From positions 682,001-746,000 of the forward strand of contig NC_002578.1 of the NCBI RefSeq assembly GCF_000195915.1: a stretch of DNA of 64,000 nt. Reading direction: 5' to 3'. The stretch is from Thermoplasma acidophilum DSM 1728 (GTDB lineage: Archaea; Thermoplasmatota; Thermoplasmata; Thermoplasmatales; Thermoplasmataceae). The first letter of the stretch is position 1. The number at the start of each line of letters is the position of its first letter. Below, in pieces: positions 56,596 through 64,000 of this stretch. The position numbers were made by a program, and so were the translations under genes. The notes beneath the pieces are model-generated. The model searched no databases and had not been told where the DNA came from. It worked only from the letters and a program-made list of their open reading frames with translations.

Positions 56596-57786
56596 TTAGG
56601 CCATTATTCGTACGGTCTTGTGATCGAATGCGTAGTTGCCGTATTTTGTATATTCTAAAGGATATTTCCTCTCGAACATGTCCGTTATGACGTCCCTGCA
56701 CTCATAGAACCCATTATTGATCGGAGAGAGCATTTCTCGTTTAATTAGGCTAATCTCAGATAGGTTATATTCATGATGTTCTCTTCCGATGGAAGTGAAT
56801 CGATTATCTTGATCCTTCTCCTGATCTCCTTGTTAATCCTCTCGATTATGTTCGTTGAATGTATTGATCTTTTGACGGACCTTGGGAATTTGCAGTATTC
56901 TAGAAGTACTCCTAAATTCTTTCCTATGATGTAAATTGGTTTCATATACTCCGGTAACCATTTGCTCTTGAAGTCATTTAATCTCCTGATCGATTCATCC
57001 TTCGATCCGGAGAGAAATATTCCCTTAAGATCGGTGTCCGCTTCATCCCTGTCCGATACCCGTATCTTGGATTCAAAATTTCTTGATGCATGTACCGTGC
57101 ATAATTGAAAGTCCGATATCGGATATATCTGCCTCATCTCCTCTTATATGCCCGGAAGAATGTCCGCTAAGAAGAGAAGGGGTTACTCCACTCCTCTTTC
57201 ATGGAGGTCGATCAGGGCATTTCTGTAGGCAATATGGTTTTCCACCGGATTAATGTAAAAGCCTAGGCTCTCATAATGTCTAGATTCGCTTATGCCCATG
57301 GCGAATATCGTACATTCCTTCTGTACTGTATCTCTTCAAAGGGAGAAGAACATGGCATCCAGGAATATGGCGATATACCTTTTATCAAGGGATCGCTTCT
57401 TTCACTTCTCTATTTCCGGTAACGTTATATCGGTTATGCGCGATATGGTCGATCTGCTGTATTTACTGTGTAACAATTCTTCAAGTATCTCTGCCATCTT
57501 CCTTGTGGATATGCCTTTGGAATACCTCGATAATATCAGATCCTCTATTCCGATCGATTGCTGGTACTATCCGGACAGTGTATGGAATTCATCATTACGG
57601 TCCCTTTGTACATTCAGACCATCTATTTTTCCATACTTCCTTATGAGATCCCCTTCATAGTATCCGTTATGTTTTCCACCATTCTTCTCTAAAAATGCCT
57701 GTATTTCTCCTTCATCAGAGATTCCATGAACTCGTTTGCTGTCGTCCGTACTATCTCAAATATCTTTGTCCGTACATTCTATCCAT
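56596..57786 (-). pseudogene. Decayed IS256-family (mutator-type) transposase
   Basis: Translated on the minus strand in pieces, most of an IS256 transposase is recognisable: FLEKNGGKHNGYYEG, RYSKGISTRKMAEILEEL, YIAIFLDAMFFSL, YINPVENHIAYRNALIDLHERGVE, FQLCTVHASRNF, and STNIIERINKEIRRRIKIIDSLPSEEN near the C-terminus. The frame is broken by several stops and at least two frameshifts; the longest intact piece is 56745-57137. After LRLA it shifts frame and continues (MLSPINNGFYECRDVI...) to a stop at 56596. Not functional. Confidence 0.85.
56788..56834. repeat. 47-bp direct repeat, copy 1
   Basis: Starts GATGGAAGTGAATCGATTAT and is identical, in the same orientation, to 62709-62755. Both copies encode the KEIRRRIKIIDSLPS part of an IS256-type transposase on the minus strand. 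Confidence 0.85.
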
Positions 57787-57822
57787 TATTCACTCCTTGT
57801 CAGCTCGAATGAGTATCCTTGA

Positions 57823-57842
57823 TTTTTTCATGAATTTTGTTT
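57823..57842. repeat. IS256 remnant end, inverted copy at 62554-62573
   Basis: TTTTTTCATGAATTTTGTTT is an exact 20-bp reverse complement of 62554-62573, and weaker similarity continues beyond it (ATGAT...CATGATTTCC). It lies just outside the 5' end of the decayed transposase and is probably the element's terminal inverted repeat. Confidence 0.65.
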
Positions 57843-57915
57843 TATGATCGCATGATTTCCTTAATCAAAATTCGTGCCATTATCTATATATTTTGCGACA
57901 TCATCACATACATAA

Positions 57916-58742
57916 ATGAATATCAGAACGCCTACTAAGAAAATAGCTGAGTTCATAGAGCCATTTCAAAATATGTTTAAGAATGTCTCATGGAAATTAA
58001 AAGAACATTCAGAGTTAAAAAAATATGGGATAGATCATAATATATTACTAGATGTTGTTTCTAGAGAAAGGAGAAAAATTTATTTTGATTATTGGAAAAA
58101 TCTACCAAAATTAGTGACATCATCGTTGGGCTTAAAGTTTACAGACGGCACCCCCGTAGATGCATTGTATGAGGTCTTTATAGAAGGAATTTATGATGTA
58201 GATGGGTTCAGGCCCAAGATGGGTGACGTGGTAGTAGACGTGGGTGCAAATTACGGTGATAGTTCAATATGGTGGGCCAAAAAAAATTCGGAGCAAAGGT
58301 AATAGCCTTTGAACCATTAGCTGATGTATTTCATGAACTTGAGAAAAATATTCGGATAAATCACGCTGATGTGATTGCATATAATGTTGCATTGGGAAAT
58401 GGCAATTTTATCAATGGTAGTAAACAAGGGAACATGTTTGTTGCCGGAGGGCAAGCAAAGATACAGACTTCTAGGCTTGATGATTATACATTTGATCGTC
58501 TAGATTTATTGAAGATCGATGTTGAAGGTTTTGAACACGATGTCCTTTTAGGTGCTAGGTCCACGATATCAAAATTTAAACCGAAGATAATAATAGAAAC
58601 CCATTCTGTTGCGTTAAGAAAATTGTGTCATGAATTTCTTATATCACTTGGCTATTCTCTAAGCCTTGAAGGTAGGACTATTAGAGCCCATTCACCAGGA
58701 ATGGATAAAGTCACTAATCTTTTCTATTCTCCAATAATATAA
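57916..58742 (+). pseudogene. FkbM-family methyltransferase, frameshifted at an A8 run
   Basis: Two frames, 57916-58302 and 58269-58742, together make one about 275-aa FkbM methyltransferase. The first ends just after GDVVVDVGANYGDSSIWWAKK (SAM motif I); the second carries on with FGAKVIAFEPLADVFHELEKNI, SRLDDYTFDRLDLLKIDVEGFEHDVLLGA and the C-terminus. The break is at eight A residues (58279-58286): nine would restore the frame as WAKKKFGAKV. Either a recent mutation, slippage-tolerated expression, or a sequencing error. O-methylation of a glycan is the likely original role. Confidence 0.8.
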
Positions 58743-59173
58743 TAACAGTTTAGAAGGGATTATCTGAATTACGTCTTCAATAGGCAAGACTTATAGTATC
58801 GTAGTCAATGCGTTTTCTCTAATGTATGCTAACGTTGCATATATTATAATGATCATTACATATAACTCATTGAATAATTAGATCATAACGCAAGATAGGA
58901 GCGATTCGATTCGTATGTCAACATTGACTGGTGATATCTTCATTAGTTTGCATTAATGAGGATGGAGGTATGGTATTATGAGTGATAGAGAGAACATTCA
59001 TTAACATTGATAAAGCATTATATGTACATAAAAAAGAGAAGCATGGAAAACTGCTAAGAAATGGAATATAGTATACTCATCGCATTAGCGGGTTTCATAC
59101 AATGATGTTATTGATTATATTGTATGAATGAAATTAGATACGTATGAATATATCAACATATTAAAAAACTCAT
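58743..59173. other. 431-nt AT-rich spacer, no gene seen
   Basis: Between the broken methyltransferase and a convergent glycosyltransferase. Only short frames with frequent stops on both strands; no repeat or RNA structure stands out. Likely decayed DNA of the island. Confidence 0.35.
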
Positions 59174-60151
59174 TTATAGATCTTTATAATATTTTATCAT
59201 ATTGCTAATAAATCTTTCCTTGGTATATCTACTCTTTATTTTAGATTCGAACCTATTTAGCATTTCTTTTCTATTTTGAATAGCGTATTCAATTCCGTCC
59301 AAAATGCTAACTTCATCCTTTTTGACGTAAACTGCAGAATCGCCCAGCAATTCTCTAAATACTGCAATATCGCTGACAACTGCGGGCGTACCACAAAATA
59401 AAGCTTCCAATGGCGGATATCCAAAGCCCTCATAGTCCGATAATCTTATTAATACTGAGGCTCTATTATAAAGTTTTACGAGTTCCTCTGTCGATATCCC
59501 AGAATAGTTTTCGTCAGCCCTGACCTCCTTACCTATATGAATATGATAATATCTCCCGTTTACGATTTTATTCACTAGAATATTGTTTTTATGTATGCCA
59601 TCCCCAACCGTTAGCACCGTTTTTTCATCTTTGTTAATTGACTCTAGTTTCCTAAAAATTGGATCTATATAATTATATATCACAGATATATTATCGGCAT
59701 CATAACCATCAGCAATTAGATCATTCTTCGTTTGCTCCGATATTGAGATTATATTTTTAAAAGATCTATATTTTCTGACTATTTTTTTAGAGAGCCTTTG
59801 CATTTTATTTTTTTCCCATTTGTAGTAAGTATCATGTATTGTAATTATGCTTTTGCTTTCATATTCTGAACCTAAATAGAAGAAAGGAGACAATAAATGT
59901 GGGAATTTTCCCTTATAGTACTTCTTTAATATTGATCTAGAAAGATATACGTTAAGCAAATAACCATTTGTTATGGGTGGATAGTAACCATAAATTTTCC
60001 TTCCTGCATAATCCATATCCTTATAGCGTTTATCCATCACTAATGATAATATGTTCTTTCCTAGAACAGCTTCCATTCTTTTGGCATATTCGCCTAATCC
60101 ATTTGCTAGGGGAAGATTGTTAATTCCAATGATTTTATCTATGTTGACCAT
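59174..60151 (-). CDS. Family-4 glycosyltransferase
   Basis: 325 aa from this start. GT-B: an N-terminal NLPLANGLGEYAKRMEAVLG loop, SIITIHDTYYKW, NIISISEQTKNDLI, then C-terminal VLTVGDGIHKNN, LYNRASVLIRLSDYEGFGYPPLEALFCGTPAVVSDI with the E.FG.P.LEA donor motif. The frame begins at GTG 60160, but GGTGA sits 5 nt before the ATG at 60151, which is preferred. It is on the strand opposite to the other glycosyltransferases, indicating rearrangement or separate acquisition. Confidence 0.87.
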   Translation of the reverse strand: MVNIDKIIGINNLPLANGLGEYAKRMEAVLGKNILSLVMDKRYKDMDYAGRKIYGYYPPITNGYLLNVYLSRSILKKYYKGKFPHLLSPFFYLGSEYESKSIITIHDTYYKWEKNKMQRLSKKIVRKYRSFKNIISISEQTKNDLIADGYDADNISVIYNYIDPIFRKLESINKDEKTVLTVGDGIHKNNILVNKIVNGRYYHIHIGKEVRADENYSGISTEELVKLYNRASVLIRLSDYEGFGYPPLEALFCGTPAVVSDIAVFRELLGDSAVYVKKDEVSILDGIEYAIQNRKEMLNRFESKIKSRYTKERFISNMIKYYKDL

Positions 60152-60280
60152 TATATTCACCTTTTCTTGCCCTGATACATATATTGTATAACGCTTTATC
60201 TCCTTTTCGAACTTTTATATAGGTATGAATATTCAAATACTATAATTTATATAATAATTAAGGCGTCTCGGCTTTTCAAA

Positions 60281-61117
60281 ATAGTCAGACTAACGCGGAA
60301 CATTACTAATAGAATTAGAATACTGGGATATACCCAAGAAGCATATCCCATTGATAATGGATATCATAATATTATTTTGTTTAATGATCGGAAGAAAAAG
60401 TATATTGACAGGCAGATGGTTAAAATTCTAATGCCACTGCAGATCTTCTGAATATCCTACAGATCCTCCAGGATATTCGTCCTTACCCATAAGAAAATCT
60501 TGATTTTGTAGGAATCAGCGAAATATTGTCATTACAGACATTATCAAAGAGGACAAGGAAGTTCGATTTGCATGCAATCAACAAAGAGATCGCTTCCCTT
60601 TATTCTATGAGAGAATGCGCCGCCATTTGTCCGTTCAATACACACATGCAAGTATTCCACTGCCATGGGAAAGGGTGTATGGATTACTTATAAGGATCCG
60701 TACAGCGGGTGGTCAAAGAAAACGAAAGGATATTCATACGGAAAGAAGTGTCACATGTCTTTGGACGTGTATTCGCACCTTATCATGGAGTGGATCTTTA
60801 CCAGAGGTAATATCCATGATTCCCGTGCATCGCACAGGCCCATCGATTCCCTCAGGAACTTCGCATACTTAATTGCAGATTAAGCTTATGATACATCCGC
60901 GATATACGATTACATATTCGAGACACTTGGATGGGGGATATAACGTACATTCTCCGTACTTAAGGGTATAATGAACGCTGAGAACATCTGGTATATGAAG
61001 AACAGAGATCACGATACAGCGGTTGCATTAAAGGCGGTCGCTTACAACATCATGATTATATCGAAAAGGACGGGAGAAATGGCGAGGGAGATAATGAAAA
61101 TCGTCGTTCGCTAAAAT
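60281..61117 (+). pseudogene. Decayed DDE transposase (IS4/IS5-type)
   Basis: Fragments on the plus strand in shifting frames: SKRTRKFDLHAINKEIASLYSM, then GKGVWITYKDPYSGWSKKTKGYSYGKKCHMSLDVYSHLIMEWIFTRGNIHDSRASHRPIDSL (60665-60883), then after a stop AYDTSAIYDYIFETLGW, and INAENIWYMKNRD-like sequence with VALKAVAYNIMIISKRTGEMAREI to a stop near 61114. The YGKK.H...D and NIHDS blocks and the C-terminal AYN helix are DDE-transposase features. At least three stops or frameshifts; boundaries approximate. Confidence 0.72.
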
Positions 61118-61366
61118 ATGGGACGCCCTATCTACGATGAGATAGACAGGCTGACAGAGAAGAAATAGAATCTATGTGCATAAGATTCCTCCGTCTTAAT
61201 GTAAAAAAGAATGTAATCGATACCATAAGGCTCATTAAGAATCAAAGTATCGCTATACTGTCAGATAAACTTTTTTCATCGAGGACGATATATTGAGGTA
61301 GTGTTGTATCTATGACCTATTCTATTGAAAGTATGTTTATATGTAAATAGATGATTCTAGACGCAT
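61118..61366. other. 249-nt spacer after the DDE transposase remnant
   Basis: Short open stretches (for example FLRLNVKKNVIDTIRLIKNQ) may be more of the mobile element. No intact gene; the promoter of the next glycosyltransferase is in the AT-rich last 60 nt. Confidence 0.3.
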
Positions 61367-62392
61367 ATGAAAGAATACCGAAGGAAGAAAATTGTTCTTA
61401 TAAAATGGTTTTTCGGCGAGCCAAGAACTGGTGGGGACAAGGTCTTTCAAGAGATTTTCCGTGCTTTAAAGGAATCAGATAATTTTCAAGTAACCATGAT
61501 CGAACCATTTTTTAAGGTTACACAAGGATCACCTTATGCAATAAGATTTATCAAATTTGCTATTTTTAGGTTATATAGTAATTTATTGGCTCAATTTCTT
61601 ATTAAGAAAGGTGTCATAGTTTATACCGGCTCTAACGCAGGTAACTTTCAATATCAACAACCACCTTCAATCGGAAAAAATAAAGACAAATTTAATGCTA
61701 TTTCTTCTATATTCAACTTAGTGATAAAAGTCATCGATAATCTAAGCATCTTCAATAGAAAATCTATAATCCTAGCAATATATAATTCCAAGTTTACTAT
61801 GTTAAAATATAGAATAGCAGATGCAAAATTTCATATAGTTATTTACCCAGGTTTATTACCCGAGATACCAAAAGTTATTTTTAACGAAAAAGAAGATATA
61901 ATAATAACAATATCAAGAATCGATCCAGACAAGTCGTTAGAAAATCTTCTTGAAATCATTCCAAATGGAGACGAAAACCATTATATAATAGGGTATCTAG
62001 CAGACAAACAATATGCAGAATTTTTGCAGAAAAACTTGAAAAATTCTCATTTCATTTTCAATGCAACGGATAAGCAAAGAAATGATCTCCTAAGGCGGGC
62101 TAAAATTTTAATCCATCCAGCGATGTATGAAGCAGCAGGAATTGTATTTATGGAGGCTATGTCTTATGGGGTGATTCCAATAGCACACAATTCCGGAGGG
62201 GCTCCTGAGATAGTCCCAAAACAATATCTTTACGATAGTCTCGCTGAGGCAAGAGAGAAAATCAAGAAGTATCTTTCAGAGTACAATGAAACACATTTTA
62301 ACGAACTTAGGCGAGAAGCTTCTAGATTTCTGATTAGCAAATTCCATGAATCCATTGAATCGGCTTTTACAGAATGTTTTATAAAGAACTAA
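61367..62392 (+). CDS. Family-4 glycosyltransferase
   Basis: 341 aa. GT-B with IVLIKWFFGEPRTGGDKVFQEIFRAL at the N-terminus; IITISRIDPDKSLENLLEIIPN (about 183-204), FIFNATDKQRNDLLRRAKILIHPAMYEAAGIVFMEAMSYGVIPIAHNSGGAPEIV in the donor domain, where the E.FG..EAMA motif reads EAAGIVFMEAM. Strongly AT-rich (AAA/ATA codons), unlike the housekeeping genes in the first 50 kb. Confidence 0.86.
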   Translation: MKEYRRKKIVLIKWFFGEPRTGGDKVFQEIFRALKESDNFQVTMIEPFFKVTQGSPYAIRFIKFAIFRLYSNLLAQFLIKKGVIVYTGSNAGNFQYQQPPSIGKNKDKFNAISSIFNLVIKVIDNLSIFNRKSIILAIYNSKFTMLKYRIADAKFHIVIYPGLLPEIPKVIFNEKEDIIITISRIDPDKSLENLLEIIPNGDENHYIIGYLADKQYAEFLQKNLKNSHFIFNATDKQRNDLLRRAKILIHPAMYEAAGIVFMEAMSYGVIPIAHNSGGAPEIVPKQYLYDSLAEAREKIKKYLSEYNETHFNELRREASRFLISKFHESIESAFTECFIKN

Positions 62393-62553
62393 AACGGCAT
62401 ATATCAAAATGAAAAATGATTGGAATGATCAAAATTCGCAGAATATTCATGAAAGAATTACTTAAAAAACTATATGGATTCCATAGAGAGGAAACGATAT
62501 TCAAAAAAGTGACAGTGTCCTATATTTTGTGTAGGAATCATGGGAAAATCATG

Positions 62554-62573
62554 AAACAAAATTCATGAAAAAA
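62554..62573. repeat. IS256 remnant end, inverted copy of 57823-57842
   Basis: AAACAAAATTCATGAAAAAA, exact reverse complement of the 20 bp at 57823-57842. It marks the 3' end of the truncated element. Confidence 0.65.
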
Positions 62574-62708
62574 TTAATAATACCTCGTCTGAAACATGTC
62601 CGTTATGGCGTCCTGGGCTTTACGGAATCCCCTTTATGGATCGTACGTACACCTGTTCGTTGAGTTCGGCCACCCTCAGGTATATTATTCTTCATTGCAT
62701 TCTCCTCG

Positions 62709-62755
62709 GATGGAAGTGAATCGATTATCTTGATCCTTCTCCTGATCTCCTTGTT
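62709..62755. repeat. 47-bp direct repeat, copy 2
   Basis: Identical to 56788-56834, inside the truncated IS256 fragment. Perfect identity in otherwise decayed copies suggests relatively recent duplication or strong homology available for recombination. Confidence 0.85.
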
Positions 62756-62824
62756 CATTTTTTGATGATGTAATACCAGATTGCGATGAAATAGTAAACA
62801 AATAAATCCATATAAGAGGATAAT

Positions 62825-64000
62825 TCATTGTACGTCTTTATTTTTTCCAGAAGCCAAGAACGATATAAACTTTTTGACAACTGATGCAGATTCTGGAAAA
62901 AGTGATCCCAGAAAGAGCTCTTCGTCTCTTTTTATTAGCCTAGTCGCCTTGATCATTCCCATATATGTAAGAGCTCCAATCAAGATGTATGGTACAAGAA
63001 GATAGAGAGCAGTTCCAAAATGAACTTCGAGAAATACTACGATTATGACCATAACGATTGACGAAATCCATATCTTCGTTAATCCCATCATATCTGTTCT
63101 GAAAAGGCCTGTCTTCTTGGCGTAATAATATACAACAATGAAAGAAGCCGCATACACCGATGAGAATCCAATTGAAGCACCTTCTATGCCAAACCTCGGT
63201 ATAAGTAGGATCGAAAAAACAAGATTGCTGGCAAGAGCAGCGCTGCTTGAATAGATGAAGACTCTCGTCTTCCTAACTGCGGCTATGAGCTGCGTCATTA
63301 CATTGCTTGTTATGAAAATAGCGGAGGATATAGACACAATAGAAATGGCATCGGCTCCTTCCTCGTAATACCTTCCTGCGAGAAGCACTATGATCATCCT
63401 TGAAAGCGCCGCAATTCCCAAGGCAGCTGGAACATATACAGCCGAAACTACCACGGTAGCGATCGCCGTTCTGGATCTTATATTCTCTCGATTTCCCATG
63501 CCATAGAATTCGGAAAATTTCGGAAGCATTATGTTGTTCAGTGGAGAAACGAGAAACCCTATGGAAGTTGCGATGAGTAGTGCAAAATTGTAAATGGCTA
63601 GCGATGAAAGTGGCATAAGTCCGGCAACTATGAATCGATCCGTATAGCTTGCACCGTAGCTAATTATCGATGATAAAAGAACTGGAATGGAAAATTGAAA
63701 TAGTAGTGATGGGGTCAATTTCCGTGGTGTGCCCCTGTAATTCCTTGTAGACGTTATTATGAAATACAGATACATGAATACGCCAAAGAATATGCCCGCA
63801 GTCCATCCGATTATCAAATACGTAAGGGACTTAAAAAAGAATCCCATCATCAATGCAATTGAATAATAGGTTACCCATATGATTATGTTCATCAATCCGG
63901 AAGTCCTGAAGAGCTGCAGACCAAGAGCGGCGCCGTTTAGTATCCCGAATAGCACATTTCCAACAAGAACCAGGCTTAGCAATCTGATCAGATTGGAATA
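62825..64000 (-). CDS. Wzx/RfbX-like polysaccharide flippase, N-terminus beyond the window
   Basis: At least 391 codons, open to the window edge (YSNLIRLL precedes the first in-window start-like codon, a TTG at 63982, so no start is called). About 10-11 membrane spans are visible. SYGASYTDRFIVAGLMPLSSLAIYNFALLIATSIGFLVSPLNNIMLPKFSEFYG (about 120-175) is the oligosaccharide-flippase pattern, with a second half IPRFGIEGASIGFSSVYAASF. Translocates lipid-linked glycans across the membrane, the natural partner of the cluster's glycosyltransferases. Codon use is less AT-rich than in the neighbouring genes. Confidence 0.83.
   Translation of the reverse strand, partial: YSNLIRLLSLVLVGNVLFGILNGAALGLQLFRTSGLMNIIIWVTYYSIALMMGFFFKSLTYLIIGWTAGIFFGVFMYLYFIITSTRNYRGTPRKLTPSLLFQFSIPVLLSSIISYGASYTDRFIVAGLMPLSSLAIYNFALLIATSIGFLVSPLNNIMLPKFSEFYGMGNRENIRSRTAIATVVVSAVYVPAALGIAALSRMIIVLLAGRYYEEGADAISIVSISSAIFITSNVMTQLIAAVRKTRVFIYSSSAALASNLVFSILLIPRFGIEGASIGFSSVYAASFIVVYYYAKKTGLFRTDMMGLTKIWISSIVMVIIVVFLEVHFGTALYLLVPYILIGALTYMGMIKATRLIKRDEELFLGSLFPESASVVKKFISFLASGKNKDVQ

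Larger units (their letters stand above)
62540..62760 (-). mobile_element. Truncated second IS256-type copy (3' end only)
   Basis: Holds the inverted terminal sequence (62554-62573) and then, on the minus strand, the degenerate 3' third of the same transposase: ACATGTCCGTTATGGCGTCC corresponds to 56686 onward of the first copy, and 62709-62755 is identical to 56788-56834. Sequence beyond 62760 is unrelated, so the 5' part has been lost. Same orientation as the larger remnant. Confidence 0.75.

Noticed and set aside
56445-56690. 81-codon plus-strand frame
   Set aside because: Runs into the 3' end of the decayed IS256 transposase on the other strand; low-complexity hydrophobic start, no homology by eye.
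57292-57660. 122-codon plus-strand frame
   Set aside because: Opposite strand of the IS256 pseudogene, whose own strand shows the recognisable transposase motifs.
60615-60872. 85-codon plus-strand frame
   Set aside because: Alternative frame over the DDE transposase remnant; the frame at 60665-60883 carries the real transposase motifs.

Overview
The window reads as euryarchaeal chromosome from the order Thermoplasmatales, most likely Thermoplasma acidophilum or a close relative. The reasons are AT-rich TATA-like boxes about 22-28 nt upstream of many start codons that lack a Shine-Dalgarno (leaderless transcripts), GGTGA/GGAGG ribosome sites inside operons, frequent AGG/ATA codons, TrpB2, archease, HTH_10 and TrmB regulators, a probable tetraether lipid synthase and thermoacidophile-type peptidase and acylase genes. 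Species assignment is inference; no rRNA or tRNA gene is visible.

Layout. 0-4.2 kb: SMP-30/gluconolactonase, then argH-argG (minus strand) divergent from an ACT-domain regulator. 4.3-12.0 kb: a tightly overlapped nine-gene anaerobic cobalamin (corrin ring) operon: precorrin-2 dehydrogenase, cobA, cbiC, cbiH, cbiD, cbiT, cbiL, cbiF and a cbiG-cbiE fusion. 12-20.8 kb: APC permease plus YtcJ-type amidohydrolase, an S9 acylaminoacyl peptidase, small proteins, an acyl-CoA synthetase and a metallo-beta-lactamase protein. 20.8-24.2 kb: trpB2 and a Tes-family radical SAM enzyme followed by a good hairpin-T terminator. 24.3-28.5 kb: operon of APC permease, SDR, SelA-like PLP enzyme and aldose-1-epimerase-like protein. 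28.6-37.5 kb: HTH_10 regulator, membrane-anchored S45 acylase, a CARF-HTH (Csa3-like) regulator divergent from a YedE-type transporter, archease, and a saccharopine/lysine dehydrogenase-like enzyme. 37.6-39.8 kb: MFS transporter and DeoC.

39.9-50.7 kb is a sugar-uptake locus: a TrmB regulator converges, across a perfect bidirectional hairpin, on two overlapping glycogen-debranching-like glycosidases and MalK/MalG/MalF-type ABC transporter genes. Where the solute-binding protein should be there is a chimeric ORF: residues 1-436 are a thiamine-diphosphate (acetolactate-synthase-like) enzyme and residues 437-553 are the C-terminus of a sugar-binding protein. Neither parent is complete. This is the most unusual object in the window and looks like a deletion fusion.

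50.7-64 kb is visibly more AT-rich and looser in gene packing. It holds a tiny AbrB gene, a nucleotide-sugar epimerase, five glycosyltransferases, an FkbM methyltransferase broken at an A8 run, and a Wzx-like flippase that runs off the window. It is interspersed with decayed IS256-type and DDE (IS4/IS5-type) transposase genes. Two IS256 remnants share a perfect 47-bp stretch and a 20-bp inverted terminal sequence and bracket part of the cluster. It looks like a horizontally acquired or variable surface-glycan island.
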